Assembly (NCBI GenBank): GCA_964636985.1 | Contig: CAZWSX010000001.1 | Coordinates: forward strand, 620,001-684,000 | Reading direction: 5' to 3' | From: CAZWSX01 sp964636985 | GTDB taxonomy: Bacteria; Planctomycetota; Planctomycetia; Pirellulales; Pirellulaceae | DNA: 64,000 nt | In this document: one piece after another, positions 1 to 9,812 of the stretch | Position numbering within the stretch: the first letter of the stretch is position 1 | How the letters are laid out: each line of letters begins with the position of its first letter | Program-made: the position numbers and the translations under genes | The notes under the pieces: generated by a model | Databases searched by the model: none | Told to the model about the DNA's origin: nothing | Seen by the model: only the letters and a program-made list of their open reading frames with translations

Positions 1-2
1 GC

Positions 3-1586
3 CGCCGGCTGGTGGAGCGGTTTTACGATTGCCGCGATAATGGCGAAACTCTGGCGGCGACAGCCGAATTTCAATACGCGCGGCAGCAGACTCCGTTGTC
101 GCCCCAGGAGACCTTGTTCGCGTATCTATCGAGCCACTTCTTTCAGAACCTGGCCAGTCCCGCCTACCAGATCGAAACGCGTCGGCGTTTGCAATCTTTG
201 GCGGACATTGATGCCCTGCGATTGGCGCGTCGGATGGCGGTGCGGGAAGGTCGACCGCTACGCGATGTGGAAGACCTGATCGCGGTCCAGATGTTGCCGG
301 AGGGCTTCGGAAAGCGACCCGATGGAAGCGGCCTGATCGAAACCGACGACGACGCGACCGACTCGCTGCGCGGTGCTCGCGGAACCTTTTTGCCCGTGGC
401 CGATGTGGAGGTGAAGGAGGTCACTGTTGCCGAAGCGGAACGTTACCGGCAACTGCAAGATTTCCTGGTGACCAAGTGGCAGGAGATGGACCCGATCAGC
501 GTTTCGATCAAGCGTTTTCAAGGCCAAGAACCGAACCGCGAGCGTTTGGTGGTGGATGCGGAGCTCCATTCGTTCCGCGACGACAAGTACGGCTGGCTGT
601 TCTCGATCATTGGTCCGCCGAACAACGAAAAACTGATCTTCCCGGAAGATGACCCGATCCAAATCCAGGCGTTCGTGCAAGGCGGAGTGCTCGAGTCGAG
701 CATTCGTCCACACCATTTGTTCGTTGGGGTGCCCAACGACGTCGCGGGGGGCGAATTACCGAAGGACGTAATGGATTGGCTGCGGTTGATCCGCGCTACG
801 CCGGGCTATTTGGGGGCGTGGCCGAAGTCGGGATTTGTCGACTTGCTTCCCTTGGGGTTAGGTGGAACTCCGCCTGACGCCGATGGTTATTCGCGACTGC
901 CGCTGGGATTGTGGCGGCGCGAAGGGGACGGCTTCTCGGTGGTATCGTTCTACCCCGAGGCCCTCACCCGCGTGACGCCTCAATTGGCCGTCGCCGAGGC
1001 CGAGGACGCGGCTCAGGTGCGGGTCAAGATTCAGGACCTGAATCAATCCAAGCTGCGGGACTTTGCACGGGGGTGGGCTTACAAGCGAGCTGCCCAGGTA
1101 TCGCAAGGGCACGCCAGTCTCCTCAATCTGTTGGAGCAGCAGTACGGAGTAGCCAGCGCCGAGGTGTTAGCGGAGGCGCAAAAGCTCACCGATGGGAAGT
1201 TAGTCTGCCCGCTCGGAGGCCAGTACCAAGTCGCCAAGCTTCGCGATGGTGGACACTTGTGGGTCTCGACCGCCCTGCAACCGGCGGGGGCTCCGCCTCC
1301 GCAGGACTTCAAAGCGCCCATTTTGCAGTGGTTCCGAGGGCTGGAGGCGAGCCTGATCAAGGCGGACGACCGACTGCTTATCCACGGTTATGTCGATATC
1401 GAGCGACAGCCGGGATTCGACGCCAGCGGCATCAAGCTTCCGTCGTTCGACCTCTTGGGATGGGGGAAGAAGGAACCCAAAACGGGGGAGGACGAGAAGC
1501 CGCCCGTTAAGCTGTTTCCCGACTCGCCCGCACCCGAGCGAAAACCGAACCCGCCTGGAAAACGGGGGCGTCCGCGCCCATTTTGA
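3..1586 (+). CDS. Conserved hypothetical protein, 5' end outside the window
   Basis: The frame is open from the first bases of the window. A GTG lies at 12 but codons before it are also open, so the true start is probably upstream and this is the last 525 or so residues. No catalytic motif is recognised. The tail, from about residue 490, is rich in Pro, Lys and Arg and looks disordered. There is no membrane segment in the visible part. The gene ends 262 bp before the kinase gene on the same strand. Function unknown; that it is a real gene rests on its length and the lack of any better frame. Confidence 0.75.
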   Translation, partial: RRLVERFYDCRDNGETLAATAEFQYARQQTPLSPQETLFAYLSSHFFQNLASPAYQIETRRRLQSLADIDALRLARRMAVREGRPLRDVEDLIAVQMLPEGFGKRPDGSGLIETDDDATDSLRGARGTFLPVADVEVKEVTVAEAERYRQLQDFLVTKWQEMDPISVSIKRFQGQEPNRERLVVDAELHSFRDDKYGWLFSIIGPPNNEKLIFPEDDPIQIQAFVQGGVLESSIRPHHLFVGVPNDVAGGELPKDVMDWLRLIRATPGYLGAWPKSGFVDLLPLGLGGTPPDADGYSRLPLGLWRREGDGFSVVSFYPEALTRVTPQLAVAEAEDAAQVRVKIQDLNQSKLRDFARGWAYKRAAQVSQGHASLLNLLEQQYGVASAEVLAEAQKLTDGKLVCPLGGQYQVAKLRDGGHLWVSTALQPAGAPPPQDFKAPILQWFRGLEASLIKADDRLLIHGYVDIERQPGFDASGIKLPSFDLLGWGKKEPKTGEDEKPPVKLFPDSPAPERKPNPPGKRGRPRPF

Positions 1587-1848
1587 CGGGTAATCTTGTG
1601 AGAACTTGCTTGACATATTTTAAGTCTTTTGGTGGTAACGGTTTGCGCTGATCATAGGGGTGCGCTAGAACGGCAATTCAGCGTGCAAATTTCCGGCCCT
1701 GAGAATAAAATGGAGTCTCGTGCTCCTGCACGGAATGCAGGGGACCTCACGCAGTAGACCTAGCGACGATCCAACGTGGAAACTCATCCCACGCACGCGG
1801 GGTAGGCTTGTGCGTGTGGCGCGAGTTTCCAGTCCATAGGGATTCCGC

Positions 1849-4800
1849 ATGTCCGACAGCGACAAGACGCACCTGGGCAGCCGTTTGCCCGACGGTCATG
1901 CGCCGTCGGCTGGCGATGGGCCCAAGTCGAATGTCCTGATCGACTTGCCGCCGGTCGAAACCAGTTCCAAAACGGCCATCTCGAATCCGGAAAAGATTGT
2001 TGCGGCCGACTCCAAGGCTGCACCCGCTCCAATCGTCGTCGCGGACGAACATCAACCCTTGCCCGAAGCTTCGTCGTCCGCTCCGAAATCTGAACAGACG
2101 GAGGATTTTGGCGTCCCGTTGGTGAGTGCCAGCGATCGGACTTTTATCGCCAAGCGGGTGGAGGGGTCCGATTTAGCACGGGCGATGGTCGTATCGTCGC
2201 CGCAGGACTTGGGGCGGGCTCTGGAAGGAACGTCGCTCGACCACTACCAGTTGGACCGCTTTGTGGGTGGCGGCGGCATGGGGGCCGTTTTCCAAGCCCA
2301 AGACACCCGGTTAGGACGCGTTGTCGCCGTTAAAGTGCTGCTGCGCGAGCGGGCCGACGTCGACATGGTGAAGCGGTTCCAGAAGGAAGCGCAAAGCGCC
2401 GCGCGGCTCGACCACCCTAATATTGCCCGCGTTTACTTTGTCGGCGAGAACGGCGGCTGGAACTACATCGTCTTCGAGTACATCGAAGGTCGAAATCTCC
2501 GGCAGATCGTCGATGACGAAGGGGCCCTGCCGGTCGAGCGGGCACTCGACTACACGCAGCAAATTGCCGAGGCGCTGCAGCATGCCGCAGAGCGTGATGT
2601 GGTCCACCGCGATATCAAGCCGTCCAACGTCTTGGTCTCGTCAACCGGGCAAGTGAAACTTGTCGACATGGGGTTGGCGCGGCTGCACCAGGTTGCCGAA
2701 GGCGACGAGGCTCTCACCAACACCGGCGTCACTCTGGGGACTTTCGACTACATCTCGCCCGAGCAGGCCATCGAACCACGTTCGGCCGATGTTCGGAGCG
2801 ACCTGTACTCGCTGGGGTGCACGCTTTATTTCATGCTTGCGCAGCGGCCGCCGTTTCCAGATGGTACAGCGCTGCAAAAGATGTTGCGGCACAACGGAGA
2901 TGATCCGCCTGATATCCGCTTGTTCCGGCCCGACGTTCCGGAATCGGTGGCGCAGCTGGTGGCCAAGCTGTTGGCCAAGCGTCCGATCGATCGCTATCAA
3001 ACGGCCGGCGAATTGTTTCGCGCCATTCAGACCCTGGCCCAGCGTTTGGGACTGTACGCAATTCTGCGCGATGGAAGTGGGTCGGCAACCGCACTGCGAC
3101 GAGTGCCTCACCGGGTCTCGAGTTGGACCAGGTTTGTTCCAACCGTTTTGGCAGCGGGCGTGATCTTGCTGGGGCTCTTTCTGTGGGACTTCGTCAACGG
3201 CAAAACGCCTGACGGGGATTTGCGGTTGCCGGATCTTCCGGCGCCCGACTCCACGAGTTCTGCCGATTTAGTTGGAACAGGTTCGTTTGCGACGAGCGCT
3301 GACAAAAACAAAGCGGATCATAACAAGACAGCTGCCGCCCGCTCGGCTCATGAGAAGTCGGCCGTGGCAGCCGATACCGGCAAGCAGCCGAGGGGCAAAG
3401 GATCAGATGCCGCGCTGGACAGCGAAAATGTTGCCAATGGCAAGACATTGCCCCGCATTGTTCGAGAGGTAGGGCTGGGGCCTCCGTCGGACGTAGCCGT
3501 TTCAATTGGTGCGCAGCCGACCGACTTCTTTTTGAGTGCTGCTCCGACGACCCCTACGCGTGTCGGTTCGACGCCCGGAATTGGTGCTTCTGTACCGGCT
3601 GTGGTTCGAGTGCGGCAGATCCGCATTGGTGGACCTGCCCGAAACGCCTCCGAAAAACAAGCGGACAGCCTCGATCAAGCCATTTCGATGGCGCGCGATC
3701 TGACGGGCGAGACGACGATTGAACTCGCCGACGATCGCGATGAGCTGCTCAGCACCGCCATCGATCTCGGCGGGCGATCGATCGTGATTCGCGGCGGTCC
3801 GGGAGCGCGGGTCATCTTCCGCTCCAACTCGGAATCGCTTTCCACCAATCGCCACGGGGTGGCGATCCAGAGTTCGGGAAAACTCAAATTGGAACGTCTC
3901 GAGTGCGTGTTGGAACTGCGGGATCGCAGCGAGGCGGGATGGTCGCTGTTCCGCCTGGCACCGGGAGCCGCCGTTGTCTGCGATAACTGCGTCCTGACCA
4001 TGCGCGATCCAATTGGTGCCGACATTGATTCGTCCGACGCCGGGTTCTTCACGGTTCGCTCGGTCGAACCGCTCACGATGTCGGATGATCCGGCGAAATT
4101 GCCGCCGGGAACGGAACGTGCTTTGGGAACCACGACCTCGAGTGTCGCCCTTACCAATTGCATCGTTCGCGGCCGTGCGACATTGCTCACGATGGCCCAG
4201 TCGTCGGCGATACAACTCGAGTGGAACGGCGGACTGTTTGCTTCGAGCGGTAGCTTGGTAGAGGCGGGACCTGCGGCGAACGATCTATCAACCGTGGTTT
4301 CCCAGATGAACATTACGTTGAAGCGGCTGACGCTTGTGGTGCCGCGCGGGATTGCGAGTTTCAATCTCAATCCCAAGAACAACAAGGGCGTACAGATCGC
4401 CGTCAAGATGGAAGACTGCGCAGTGGCGGTGGGACCTGCCGTTGCGTTGTTTGAGTTTCGTGATGTGAGCCAGATTCCCGGCCGGGAATCGATGAAAGAT
4501 CGCGACTGGTTACCGTTCTTCTATAGCGGTTCGTGGAATGGTTGCGAAGCCGATTGGTTTTTGAGAGCGGTTGCGATTAAGGGCAGTTCGCCCGGGCGAG
4601 ATTTCGCAATCAACGAGACGTTGCCGAATCGCGAGGAAAAATCGATTCCATCGAAGATCTCGCTGGTTCGACCTTCGCCTGGCCATCCTCTTTGCGCCAC
4701 CACGGCCAGCGACTTTCCGTTGGAACAACCAAGTTCGACCTACGGACACGAGCCTGACAAAATGCCCGAAATCGTGGTCCAACAGGAAGTCTCGCTTTCC

Positions 4801-4875
4801 GAGTCCATCGAGGACAAGTCGGGTGCCGGGGCCATCATGCCGCCCGATATGACCATGCCTGAAACGATGCCGTAG
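1849..4875 (+). CDS. Transmembrane serine/threonine protein kinase with C-terminal beta-helix-like region
   Basis: A Hanks-type kinase of 1008 residues. A cytoplasmic catalytic domain follows a disordered first 130 residues. Visible motifs are the glycine loop (VGGGGMGAVF, from residue 138), the VAIK-type lysine in VAVKVLL, HRDIKPSN near residue 254, DMGLA instead of DFG near 274, and SPE near 303. One membrane helix lies at about 428-448. After it comes a low-complexity Ser/Thr/Lys linker and then, from about 600 to 930, a region of short repeated beta-strand-like segments (SIVIRGG, LTNCIV and similar) that resembles a pectin-lyase-type beta helix. The kinase probably phosphorylates cytoplasmic targets in response to a signal met outside the membrane. 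Ligand and substrate are unknown. Confidence 0.93.
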   Translation: MSDSDKTHLGSRLPDGHAPSAGDGPKSNVLIDLPPVETSSKTAISNPEKIVAADSKAAPAPIVVADEHQPLPEASSSAPKSEQTEDFGVPLVSASDRTFIAKRVEGSDLARAMVVSSPQDLGRALEGTSLDHYQLDRFVGGGGMGAVFQAQDTRLGRVVAVKVLLRERADVDMVKRFQKEAQSAARLDHPNIARVYFVGENGGWNYIVFEYIEGRNLRQIVDDEGALPVERALDYTQQIAEALQHAAERDVVHRDIKPSNVLVSSTGQVKLVDMGLARLHQVAEGDEALTNTGVTLGTFDYISPEQAIEPRSADVRSDLYSLGCTLYFMLAQRPPFPDGTALQKMLRHNGDDPPDIRLFRPDVPESVAQLVAKLLAKRPIDRYQTAGELFRAIQTLAQRLGLYAILRDGSGSATALRRVPHRVSSWTRFVPTVLAAGVILLGLFLWDFVNGKTPDGDLRLPDLPAPDSTSSADLVGTGSFATSADKNKADHNKTAAARSAHEKSAVAADTGKQPRGKGSDAALDSENVANGKTLPRIVREVGLGPPSDVAVSIGAQPTDFFLSAAPTTPTRVGSTPGIGASVPAVVRVRQIRIGGPARNASEKQADSLDQAISMARDLTGETTIELADDRDELLSTAIDLGGRSIVIRGGPGARVIFRSNSESLSTNRHGVAIQSSGKLKLERLECVLELRDRSEAGWSLFRLAPGAAVVCDNCVLTMRDPIGADIDSSDAGFFTVRSVEPLTMSDDPAKLPPGTERALGTTTSSVALTNCIVRGRATLLTMAQSSAIQLEWNGGLFASSGSLVEAGPAANDLSTVVSQMNITLKRLTLVVPRGIASFNLNPKNNKGVQIAVKMEDCAVAVGPAVALFEFRDVSQIPGRESMKDRDWLPFFYSGSWNGCEADWFLRAVAIKGSSPGRDFAINETLPNREEKSIPSKISLVRPSPGHPLCATTASDFPLEQPSSTYGHEPDKMPEIVVQQEVSLSESIEDKSGAGAIMPPDMTMPETMP

Positions 4876-5028
4876 TTCACGCGGCGTTTCGTTCAATTCG
4901 ACCACTTTCTCGGGCCCTCTTCACCCGAGACGAGCAAAGCTGTCTAAGATTGATGCAGCGTGGATGCATTTGGCTTCTACAGTCCGCTTGCAAGTGGAAT
5001 CGACGTGACAACGGTACAAGATGGCTTC

Positions 5029-6624
5029 ATGGAACAAGATGGCGCGCGTCGTCGCGGCTGGTTGTGGGCGAACGTTCTGCTGGTTGCTTTGGTGTGCGCG
5101 ATTGTTGCCGGATGTTCGCAGTCTTCGTCGCGCAAAACGCTCATCTACTCTCGCGGCACCGATGCCATCACGATGGACCCGATCCATGCGGATGTTGGCG
5201 ACACGGTGAAGGTGTTCGTCAATCTTTATGACACGCTAGTCGGATACGACGACGTGACGACCGACCTGGTGCCTTCGCTGGCGACCAGTTGGAAAACCTC
5301 CGACGACGGCAAGGAATGGATCTTTCAATTGCGCGACGGAGTGAAGTTCCACGACGGCACGACGATGGACTCCGAGGCCATTGTGTTCAGTTTTGAGCGG
5401 CTTACCCAGCCCGACCATCCTCACGCGCAATACGAAAAGGCCGTCCCGTACCGATCTAGCTACTCCAACATCGAGAAGATCGAAGCGATCGGCCCGTTGG
5501 AAGTGCGGTTCACGCTCAAGGAGCCGAGCGCGATCTTTTTGAAAAACCTGGCGATGTTCCCGGCGAGCATCGTCAGCCCCGCGGCCGTGGTTAAGCAAGG
5601 TGCCAAGTACCGCGAGAACCCGGCGGGAACCGGGCCGTTCAAGCTTTCGAAGTGGCAGCAAAAGCAAAGCGTGGCGCTTGCCGCTTTCGACGACCATTGG
5701 CGAGGGCGGCCGAAGATCGATTTTGCCGTGTTTCTGGCCGTGAGCGAGAGTTCCACCCGCGTCGAGCAGCTCAAGCGGGGAGAGGCTCATATCGCCGACG
5801 AGTTGCCGCCGGCTGAACTGGACGCACTGGCAAAGTTGCCCGAGATCGAGATCCAGGAGCAAGTGGGAATGAATGTCGCGTACCTGGCGATGCAAACATC
5901 GAAGCCGCCGCTGAACAATAAGAAGGTGCGGCAAGCGATTGCGATGGCGATCGACAAACCAGAGCTGGTGCGAGTTTGTTATGGCGGCCATGCCGAGCCT
6001 GCCGTGACCATCGTGCCACGGGCCATGTGGGGTGCCCATCTGGAGCTAAAGGATCGCGAAGTCGATATCGAGGCTGCCAAAAAGCTGTTGGCGGAGGGGC
6101 TCGCCGAGGCCGGGATCGAGGGACCGCTCAAGCTAACGCTTTCCGCGATGGCGCAGCCGCGGCCTTACATGCAGCGTCCGCTTGATACGGCCTCGTTCAT
6201 CAAAGACTCGCTGGCCAAGATCGGGGTGGTGCTCAATGTAGAACCGCGCGACGTGAACCAGCACTTCGAATATGTCCAACAGGGGAAACATCAGCTTTGC
6301 CTCGCGGGATGGTCGAGCGACAATACCGATCCCGACAACTTCATCTATTCGCTGCTCGATTCGGACAATATCATCACCGGCAATAATCTCTCCTGGTGGC
6401 GAAACGAGCGGGCTCATGAATTGACCCTGGCCGCACAGCGGGAACTCGACGAGGCCAAGCGGCTCGCCATGTATCATGAAATTCAGGAACTCGCTTTCGA
6501 CGAAGCGCCGATGATTCCCTTAGTGCATACCGCCGTCCGATCGGCGCAGCGAAAAAGCGTGAGCGGGTATAAGCTGCACCCGACGAATCTGATTCGCCTT
6601 CGATTGGCGGAATTGAAAAACTAG
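5029..6624 (+). CDS. ABC transporter substrate-binding lipoprotein, peptide/nickel family (SBP_bac_5)
   Basis: An extracytoplasmic solute-binding protein of about 531 residues. The ATG at 5029 is preferred over 4960 because it gives a proper lipoprotein signal: a short basic n-region, a hydrophobic stretch LLVALVCAIVAG and the lipobox cysteine VAG-C. The 4960 start would add 23 residues in front of it. The mature protein shows family hallmarks (MDPIHADVGDTVKVFVNLYD, DGVKFHDGT, NPAGTGPFKL, SDNTDPDNF). It should deliver oligopeptides or a similar ligand to the two permeases encoded 18 bp and 1 kb downstream. The substrate cannot be read from the sequence. No ATPase gene is in the cluster. Confidence 0.92.
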   Translation: MEQDGARRRGWLWANVLLVALVCAIVAGCSQSSSRKTLIYSRGTDAITMDPIHADVGDTVKVFVNLYDTLVGYDDVTTDLVPSLATSWKTSDDGKEWIFQLRDGVKFHDGTTMDSEAIVFSFERLTQPDHPHAQYEKAVPYRSSYSNIEKIEAIGPLEVRFTLKEPSAIFLKNLAMFPASIVSPAAVVKQGAKYRENPAGTGPFKLSKWQQKQSVALAAFDDHWRGRPKIDFAVFLAVSESSTRVEQLKRGEAHIADELPPAELDALAKLPEIEIQEQVGMNVAYLAMQTSKPPLNNKKVRQAIAMAIDKPELVRVCYGGHAEPAVTIVPRAMWGAHLELKDREVDIEAAKKLLAEGLAEAGIEGPLKLTLSAMAQPRPYMQRPLDTASFIKDSLAKIGVVLNVEPRDVNQHFEYVQQGKHQLCLAGWSSDNTDPDNFIYSLLDSDNIITGNNLSWWRNERAHELTLAAQRELDEAKRLAMYHEIQELAFDEAPMIPLVHTAVRSAQRKSVSGYKLHPTNLIRLRLAELKN

Positions 6625-6642
6625 CGCGCTGGGGCGGAAAAC

Positions 6643-7644
6643 GTGGCCTCGTATCTTTTCTCCCGATTCCTGCAAGCGGCTCTCACGTTGATACTGGCGG
6701 TGTCGCTGGTATTTGTGGCCGTACGGGTGGTTCCAGGCAATCCGCTACTGGCACGCTTCGGCCAGCATCCCGATTTGGAGCAGATGGAGAAACTCCGCCG
6801 CGAGTACGGCTGGGACCAGCCTCTGTACCGACAGCTGGCGAACTATTTCTACAAGTTCGCGACGACGGGCGATCTAGGCGAATCGATCATGCGGAACGGC
6901 TCCAAAATCGATGTGGAGCTTCGCGACCGCGTTCCTGCGACCATCGAACTGACGCTCGGCGCGATGACGCTGGCCATTCCGCTGGGGTTGCTCGTGGGGC
7001 TGATTGCCGCTCGCTGGCCCCGCTCGTGGCCCGACCATACGGCGGCGCTGCTTTCGCTGTTGGGCGTGAGCGTGCCGGTCTTTTTCATCGGCATGGTTTT
7101 GCGGAGCGTCTTCAGCGGGATGCCGACGTCGCAACGGCTGCCGGCTACGGCGTTCGACTTCGAGCCTATCACGCACTTCATGCTGATCGATACGGTTCTA
7201 CGCGGACGCTTCGATCTGTTGTGGGCGGCGATGGTTCACCTTTGTTTGCCGATGGTGGCGCTGAGCACGATCCCGACAGCGATCATCGCGCGGATCACCC
7301 GCGCCAGCATTTTGGAAGCGATGAACGAGGACTACATCCGAACCGCGCGGGCCAAAGGGGCCAGCGTCTTGCGAACCATTTTGCGGCATGCCTTTCCCAA
7401 CGCGGCCGTTCCGATTGTGAACATCGCGGGATTGCAGGTGGGGATGCTGCTATCGGGCGCGGTGCTTACCGAGTCGGTTTTTGCCTGGCCAGGCCTGGGA
7501 AAATATCTGACCGACGCCGTGCACGATCGCGACTATCCAGTCGTTGAAGCAGGCGCGATTGTGGTCGCCGCGATCTTCGTCGCCATCAACTTGATGCTCG
7601 ATGTTGTCTACGCGTGGCTCGATCCGCGCATTCACCATTCGTAG
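6643..7644 (+). CDS. ABC transporter permease, DppB/OppB type
   Basis: An inner-membrane permease of 333 residues with the family layout: an N-terminal helix (LILAVSLVFVAVRVVPGNP), a periplasmic loop, then five further hydrophobic segments. The cytoplasmic EAA loop that contacts the ATPase is visible as EDYIRTARAKGAS. The start is GTG, 18 bp after the binding-protein gene, so the genes are almost certainly co-transcribed. It pairs with the DppC-type permease next door to form the translocation pore. Confidence 0.94.
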   Translation: MASYLFSRFLQAALTLILAVSLVFVAVRVVPGNPLLARFGQHPDLEQMEKLRREYGWDQPLYRQLANYFYKFATTGDLGESIMRNGSKIDVELRDRVPATIELTLGAMTLAIPLGLLVGLIAARWPRSWPDHTAALLSLLGVSVPVFFIGMVLRSVFSGMPTSQRLPATAFDFEPITHFMLIDTVLRGRFDLLWAAMVHLCLPMVALSTIPTAIIARITRASILEAMNEDYIRTARAKGASVLRTILRHAFPNAAVPIVNIAGLQVGMLLSGAVLTESVFAWPGLGKYLTDAVHDRDYPVVEAGAIVVAAIFVAINLMLDVVYAWLDPRIHHS

Positions 7645-7657
7645 GCAACTCCACCGC

Positions 7658-8539
7658 ATGGTTTCGTCGCAAACGAAAACGACTCCACGCACACACGGCC
7701 AATCACGATTGGCGCGGGGGTGGCGGCGTTTTTGTCGCAATCCGGTGGCGGTGGCGGGGTGCGTTGTGTTGTGCTTGATTGTCGTGATATCGCTGGGGGC
7801 GAGCTTCGCGGCGCCTTACGGGGTCAATCAGACTTCGCCCGAGACGGCTGCCCGGCCGAGTTGGCAGCATTGGTTTGGTACCGACAGCCTGGGGAAAGAC
7901 GTGCTGACGCGGGTGATCTACGGCTCGCGGCTTTCGCTGTTGTCGGGGACGATTTCGCTGGTGCTGGCGATTGCCATCGGCACGCCGTGGGGCGCGCTCT
8001 CGGGCTACTTTGGCGGGCGGATCGATGCCGTGCTGATGCGGGGAATCGATATCGCGCTGGCGTTTCCGGCGGTGTTGATCGCCATGCTGGCGGCGGCTGC
8101 TTTAGGGCCCGGTTGGACGGCGGTGATCGTGGCCGTGGGGCTGATCAACGTTCCGCCGTTCTCGCGGCAAGTTCGGGCGACGCTCCTTTCGGTCCGCAAT
8201 TCCGATTACGTGCTGGCCAGCCGTGCTTTGGGGGCCACGCCTTGGCGAACGTTGCTGCGGGAGGTTTTGCCGGCCTTGGTTTCGCCCGTGATGGTGTTGG
8301 CCAGCATGGGATTAGGATCTGCAATCCTGGAAACGGCGGGCCTCTCGTTTTTGGGAATCGGCGGCGATCCGACGGAGCCGGAATGGGGCAGCATGTTGGC
8401 GCAAGCCAAAGATTACTGGGGAAGTAATCCCTATTCGGCCATTGGTCCAGGCCTGGCGATTGTCGTGACCGTTTTGGCCTTTAACGCGATGGCAGAAGGG
8501 CTCCGCGAGGCGTTGGACCCGCGGAGCGACCGCGGATAA
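7658..8539 (+). CDS. ABC transporter permease, DppC/OppC type
   Basis: The second permease of the operon, 293 residues. The ATG at 7658 is chosen because it lies 13 bp after the previous stop and gives the usual short cytoplasmic N-terminus before the first helix (VAVAGCVVLCLIVVISLG). An upstream start at 7601 would overlap the DppB-type gene. The EAA loop is seen as SDYVLASRALGA and the family GTDSLGKDVLTRVIYGSR motif is present. The two ATPase subunits must be encoded elsewhere. Confidence 0.94.
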   Translation: MVSSQTKTTPRTHGQSRLARGWRRFCRNPVAVAGCVVLCLIVVISLGASFAAPYGVNQTSPETAARPSWQHWFGTDSLGKDVLTRVIYGSRLSLLSGTISLVLAIAIGTPWGALSGYFGGRIDAVLMRGIDIALAFPAVLIAMLAAAALGPGWTAVIVAVGLINVPPFSRQVRATLLSVRNSDYVLASRALGATPWRTLLREVLPALVSPVMVLASMGLGSAILETAGLSFLGIGGDPTEPEWGSMLAQAKDYWGSNPYSAIGPGLAIVVTVLAFNAMAEGLREALDPRSDRG

Positions 8540-8871
8540 ACACAAGAAATGGCATCGCGGGAACAAAGCGGGACGACGCCGGATCAATGGGAAGGGAGCA
8601 ACCGCGCGGCTGGGTTGCTTGACACTCGATGTTTACCCAGTTTAACTAGAGCAAGTTTTACAGACCCACCTTTCCGATTCCGGGAACCATTGACGACGCG
8701 CCATTGAACTCGTGTTCAATAGGAGCCAGTCCGATACGAGCCAGATGGTGCCGGAATCGTCCCTGCCTGAACGAAGAAAACGGCATCCCTCGCCGCACCA
8801 ATGGAAGGTGCCGCGCGGCTTTTCGGTGCCTAATGAACTTCCCGGAATATTTGTCGTACGGAGACATCACC
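8540..8871. other. Intergenic region, 332 bp, upstream of the CxxCH pair
   Basis: No coding region is supported. It holds a 7-bp perfect inverted repeat, ATTGAAC/GTTCAAT at 8703-8720 with a 4-base loop, which could be an operator or part of a leader. The open frame that reaches back to 8704 in front of the first CxxCH gene is probably not translated, since a clean signal peptide starts at 8872. Confidence 0.4.
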
Positions 8872-9291
8872 ATGACGAAGCAAACCAGCGTGGCGGCAAT
8901 ACGGCGGGGACTAGTGGCGGCAGTGCTGGCCTGGGGAGTCTTCGCGGTTCCTGGATCGGCCTATGCGATCAACGAGTTCAAGCTTGGGTTCATCAAGAAA
9001 TATGCAGGCGATGCCGCTCCGGCAGAGTTTAAGGGAGTGGTCGAGGCGACCGGATGTAACATTTGCCACATTCGGGGAAAGAACAAACGGGAACGCAACG
9101 AATACGGCATGGCGCTTTCGAAATTCCTGAAGGTGGCCGATTTTCAGGGGAACAACAAAAAGTTTGAAGGCGGGGCAGCCGAAAAAGAGATCGCCGATGC
9201 TCTGAGCAAGGCCGAGCTGGAGAAGTCGAAGGCGGGCACGACGTTTGGCGAACTGATTAAACAAGGAAAACTGCCCGCGGCGGCTCAATAG
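8872..9291 (+). CDS. Exported small monoheme cytochrome c-like protein (first of two)
   Basis: 139 residues. The ATG at 8872 follows GGAGA closely and opens a classic signal peptide (basic start, hydrophobic core LVAAVLAWGVFAV, cleavage likely after SAYA near residue 32). The mature part has one c-type heme motif, GCNICH (Cys62, Cys65, His66). No single Met is clearly the distal ligand. The C-terminus (TTFGELIKQGKLPAA) and the middle (NEYGMALSKFL) match its neighbour, so the two are paralogues. It may act as a periplasmic electron carrier or heme-containing partner; the function is inferred from the heme motif only. Confidence 0.82.
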   Translation: MTKQTSVAAIRRGLVAAVLAWGVFAVPGSAYAINEFKLGFIKKYAGDAAPAEFKGVVEATGCNICHIRGKNKRERNEYGMALSKFLKVADFQGNNKKFEGGAAEKEIADALSKAELEKSKAGTTFGELIKQGKLPAAAQ

Positions 9292-9365
9292 CCGGCCGCG
9301 GGTTTGATCGTTTGTGTGGAAGTGTTTGACTCTGTGATCGACAGCAATTTTGGAGGTTCTTACGC

Positions 9366-9746
9366 ATGAAGTCTCGTTGGGCTCTCGCCATGGCGGTCGT
9401 TTTATCCGCCGCCGTGATCCTTGTTTCGAATGCGCAGGCTATCCCGCCGTTCGCCAAGGTTTTTAAAGAAACCTACGGTGGAAATGCAGCCATCGCTAAA
9501 GGTATCGAAGAACAAAAGTGCAACGTTTGCCACAAAGGCACGAAGAAGACGGAAAAGAACGCTTACGGTATCGCCCTGCACGACGTCGGTGCCGAAAAGA
9601 AGATGAACGACGAATTCAAGGCCGACGAGGCTGCCGCCGCGAAGAAGTTCGTCGAAATCCTGAAGAAGGCCGAAGAGAAGAAAAGCGCCAGCGGCAAGAC
9701 CTTTGGCGAACTCCTCAAAGACGGCAAGCTCCCAGGCGCCGAATAG
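9366..9746 (+). CDS. Exported small monoheme cytochrome c-like protein (second of two)
   Basis: 126 residues, starting at an ATG preceded by a strong GGAGG. A signal peptide spans about 1-25 (MAVVLSAAVILVSNAQA). One heme motif, KCNVCH (Cys52, Cys55, His56), is followed by a Lys-rich stretch. It aligns with the upstream gene in order: CNxCH, NAYGIAL, KTFGELLKDGKLPGA. The duplicated pair lies 74 bp apart and ends at a strong terminator at 9813, so the two form a unit. The high lysine content differs from the first copy. Redox partner unknown. Confidence 0.82.
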   Translation: MKSRWALAMAVVLSAAVILVSNAQAIPPFAKVFKETYGGNAAIAKGIEEQKCNVCHKGTKKTEKNAYGIALHDVGAEKKMNDEFKADEAAAAKKFVEILKKAEEKKSASGKTFGELLKDGKLPGAE

Positions 9747-9764
9747 TCGCTGGATTTTAGCTAC

Positions 9765-9798
9765 CTAGACGTAACGATCTAGACGTAACGATCTAGAC
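9765..9798 (+). repeat. 14-bp tandem direct repeat, about 2.4 copies
   Basis: CTAGACGTAACGAT occurs twice head to tail, followed by a partial third copy (CTAGACA). It lies between the second CxxCH stop codon and the terminator hairpin. It contains TCTAGA-like palindromes. Function unknown; slippage duplication is the simplest explanation. Confidence 0.7.
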
Positions 9799-9812
9799 AA
9801 CGAACGAAATGT

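Noticed and set aside
1610..1640. A TTGACA box upstream of the kinase gene as a sigma-70 promoter
   Set aside because: No acceptable -10 box at 16-18 bp spacing; only TGGTAA-like sequence is present.
5029..8539. Naming the ABC genes dppABC
   Set aside because: The families are clear but the ligand is not, and no ATPase genes are adjacent.
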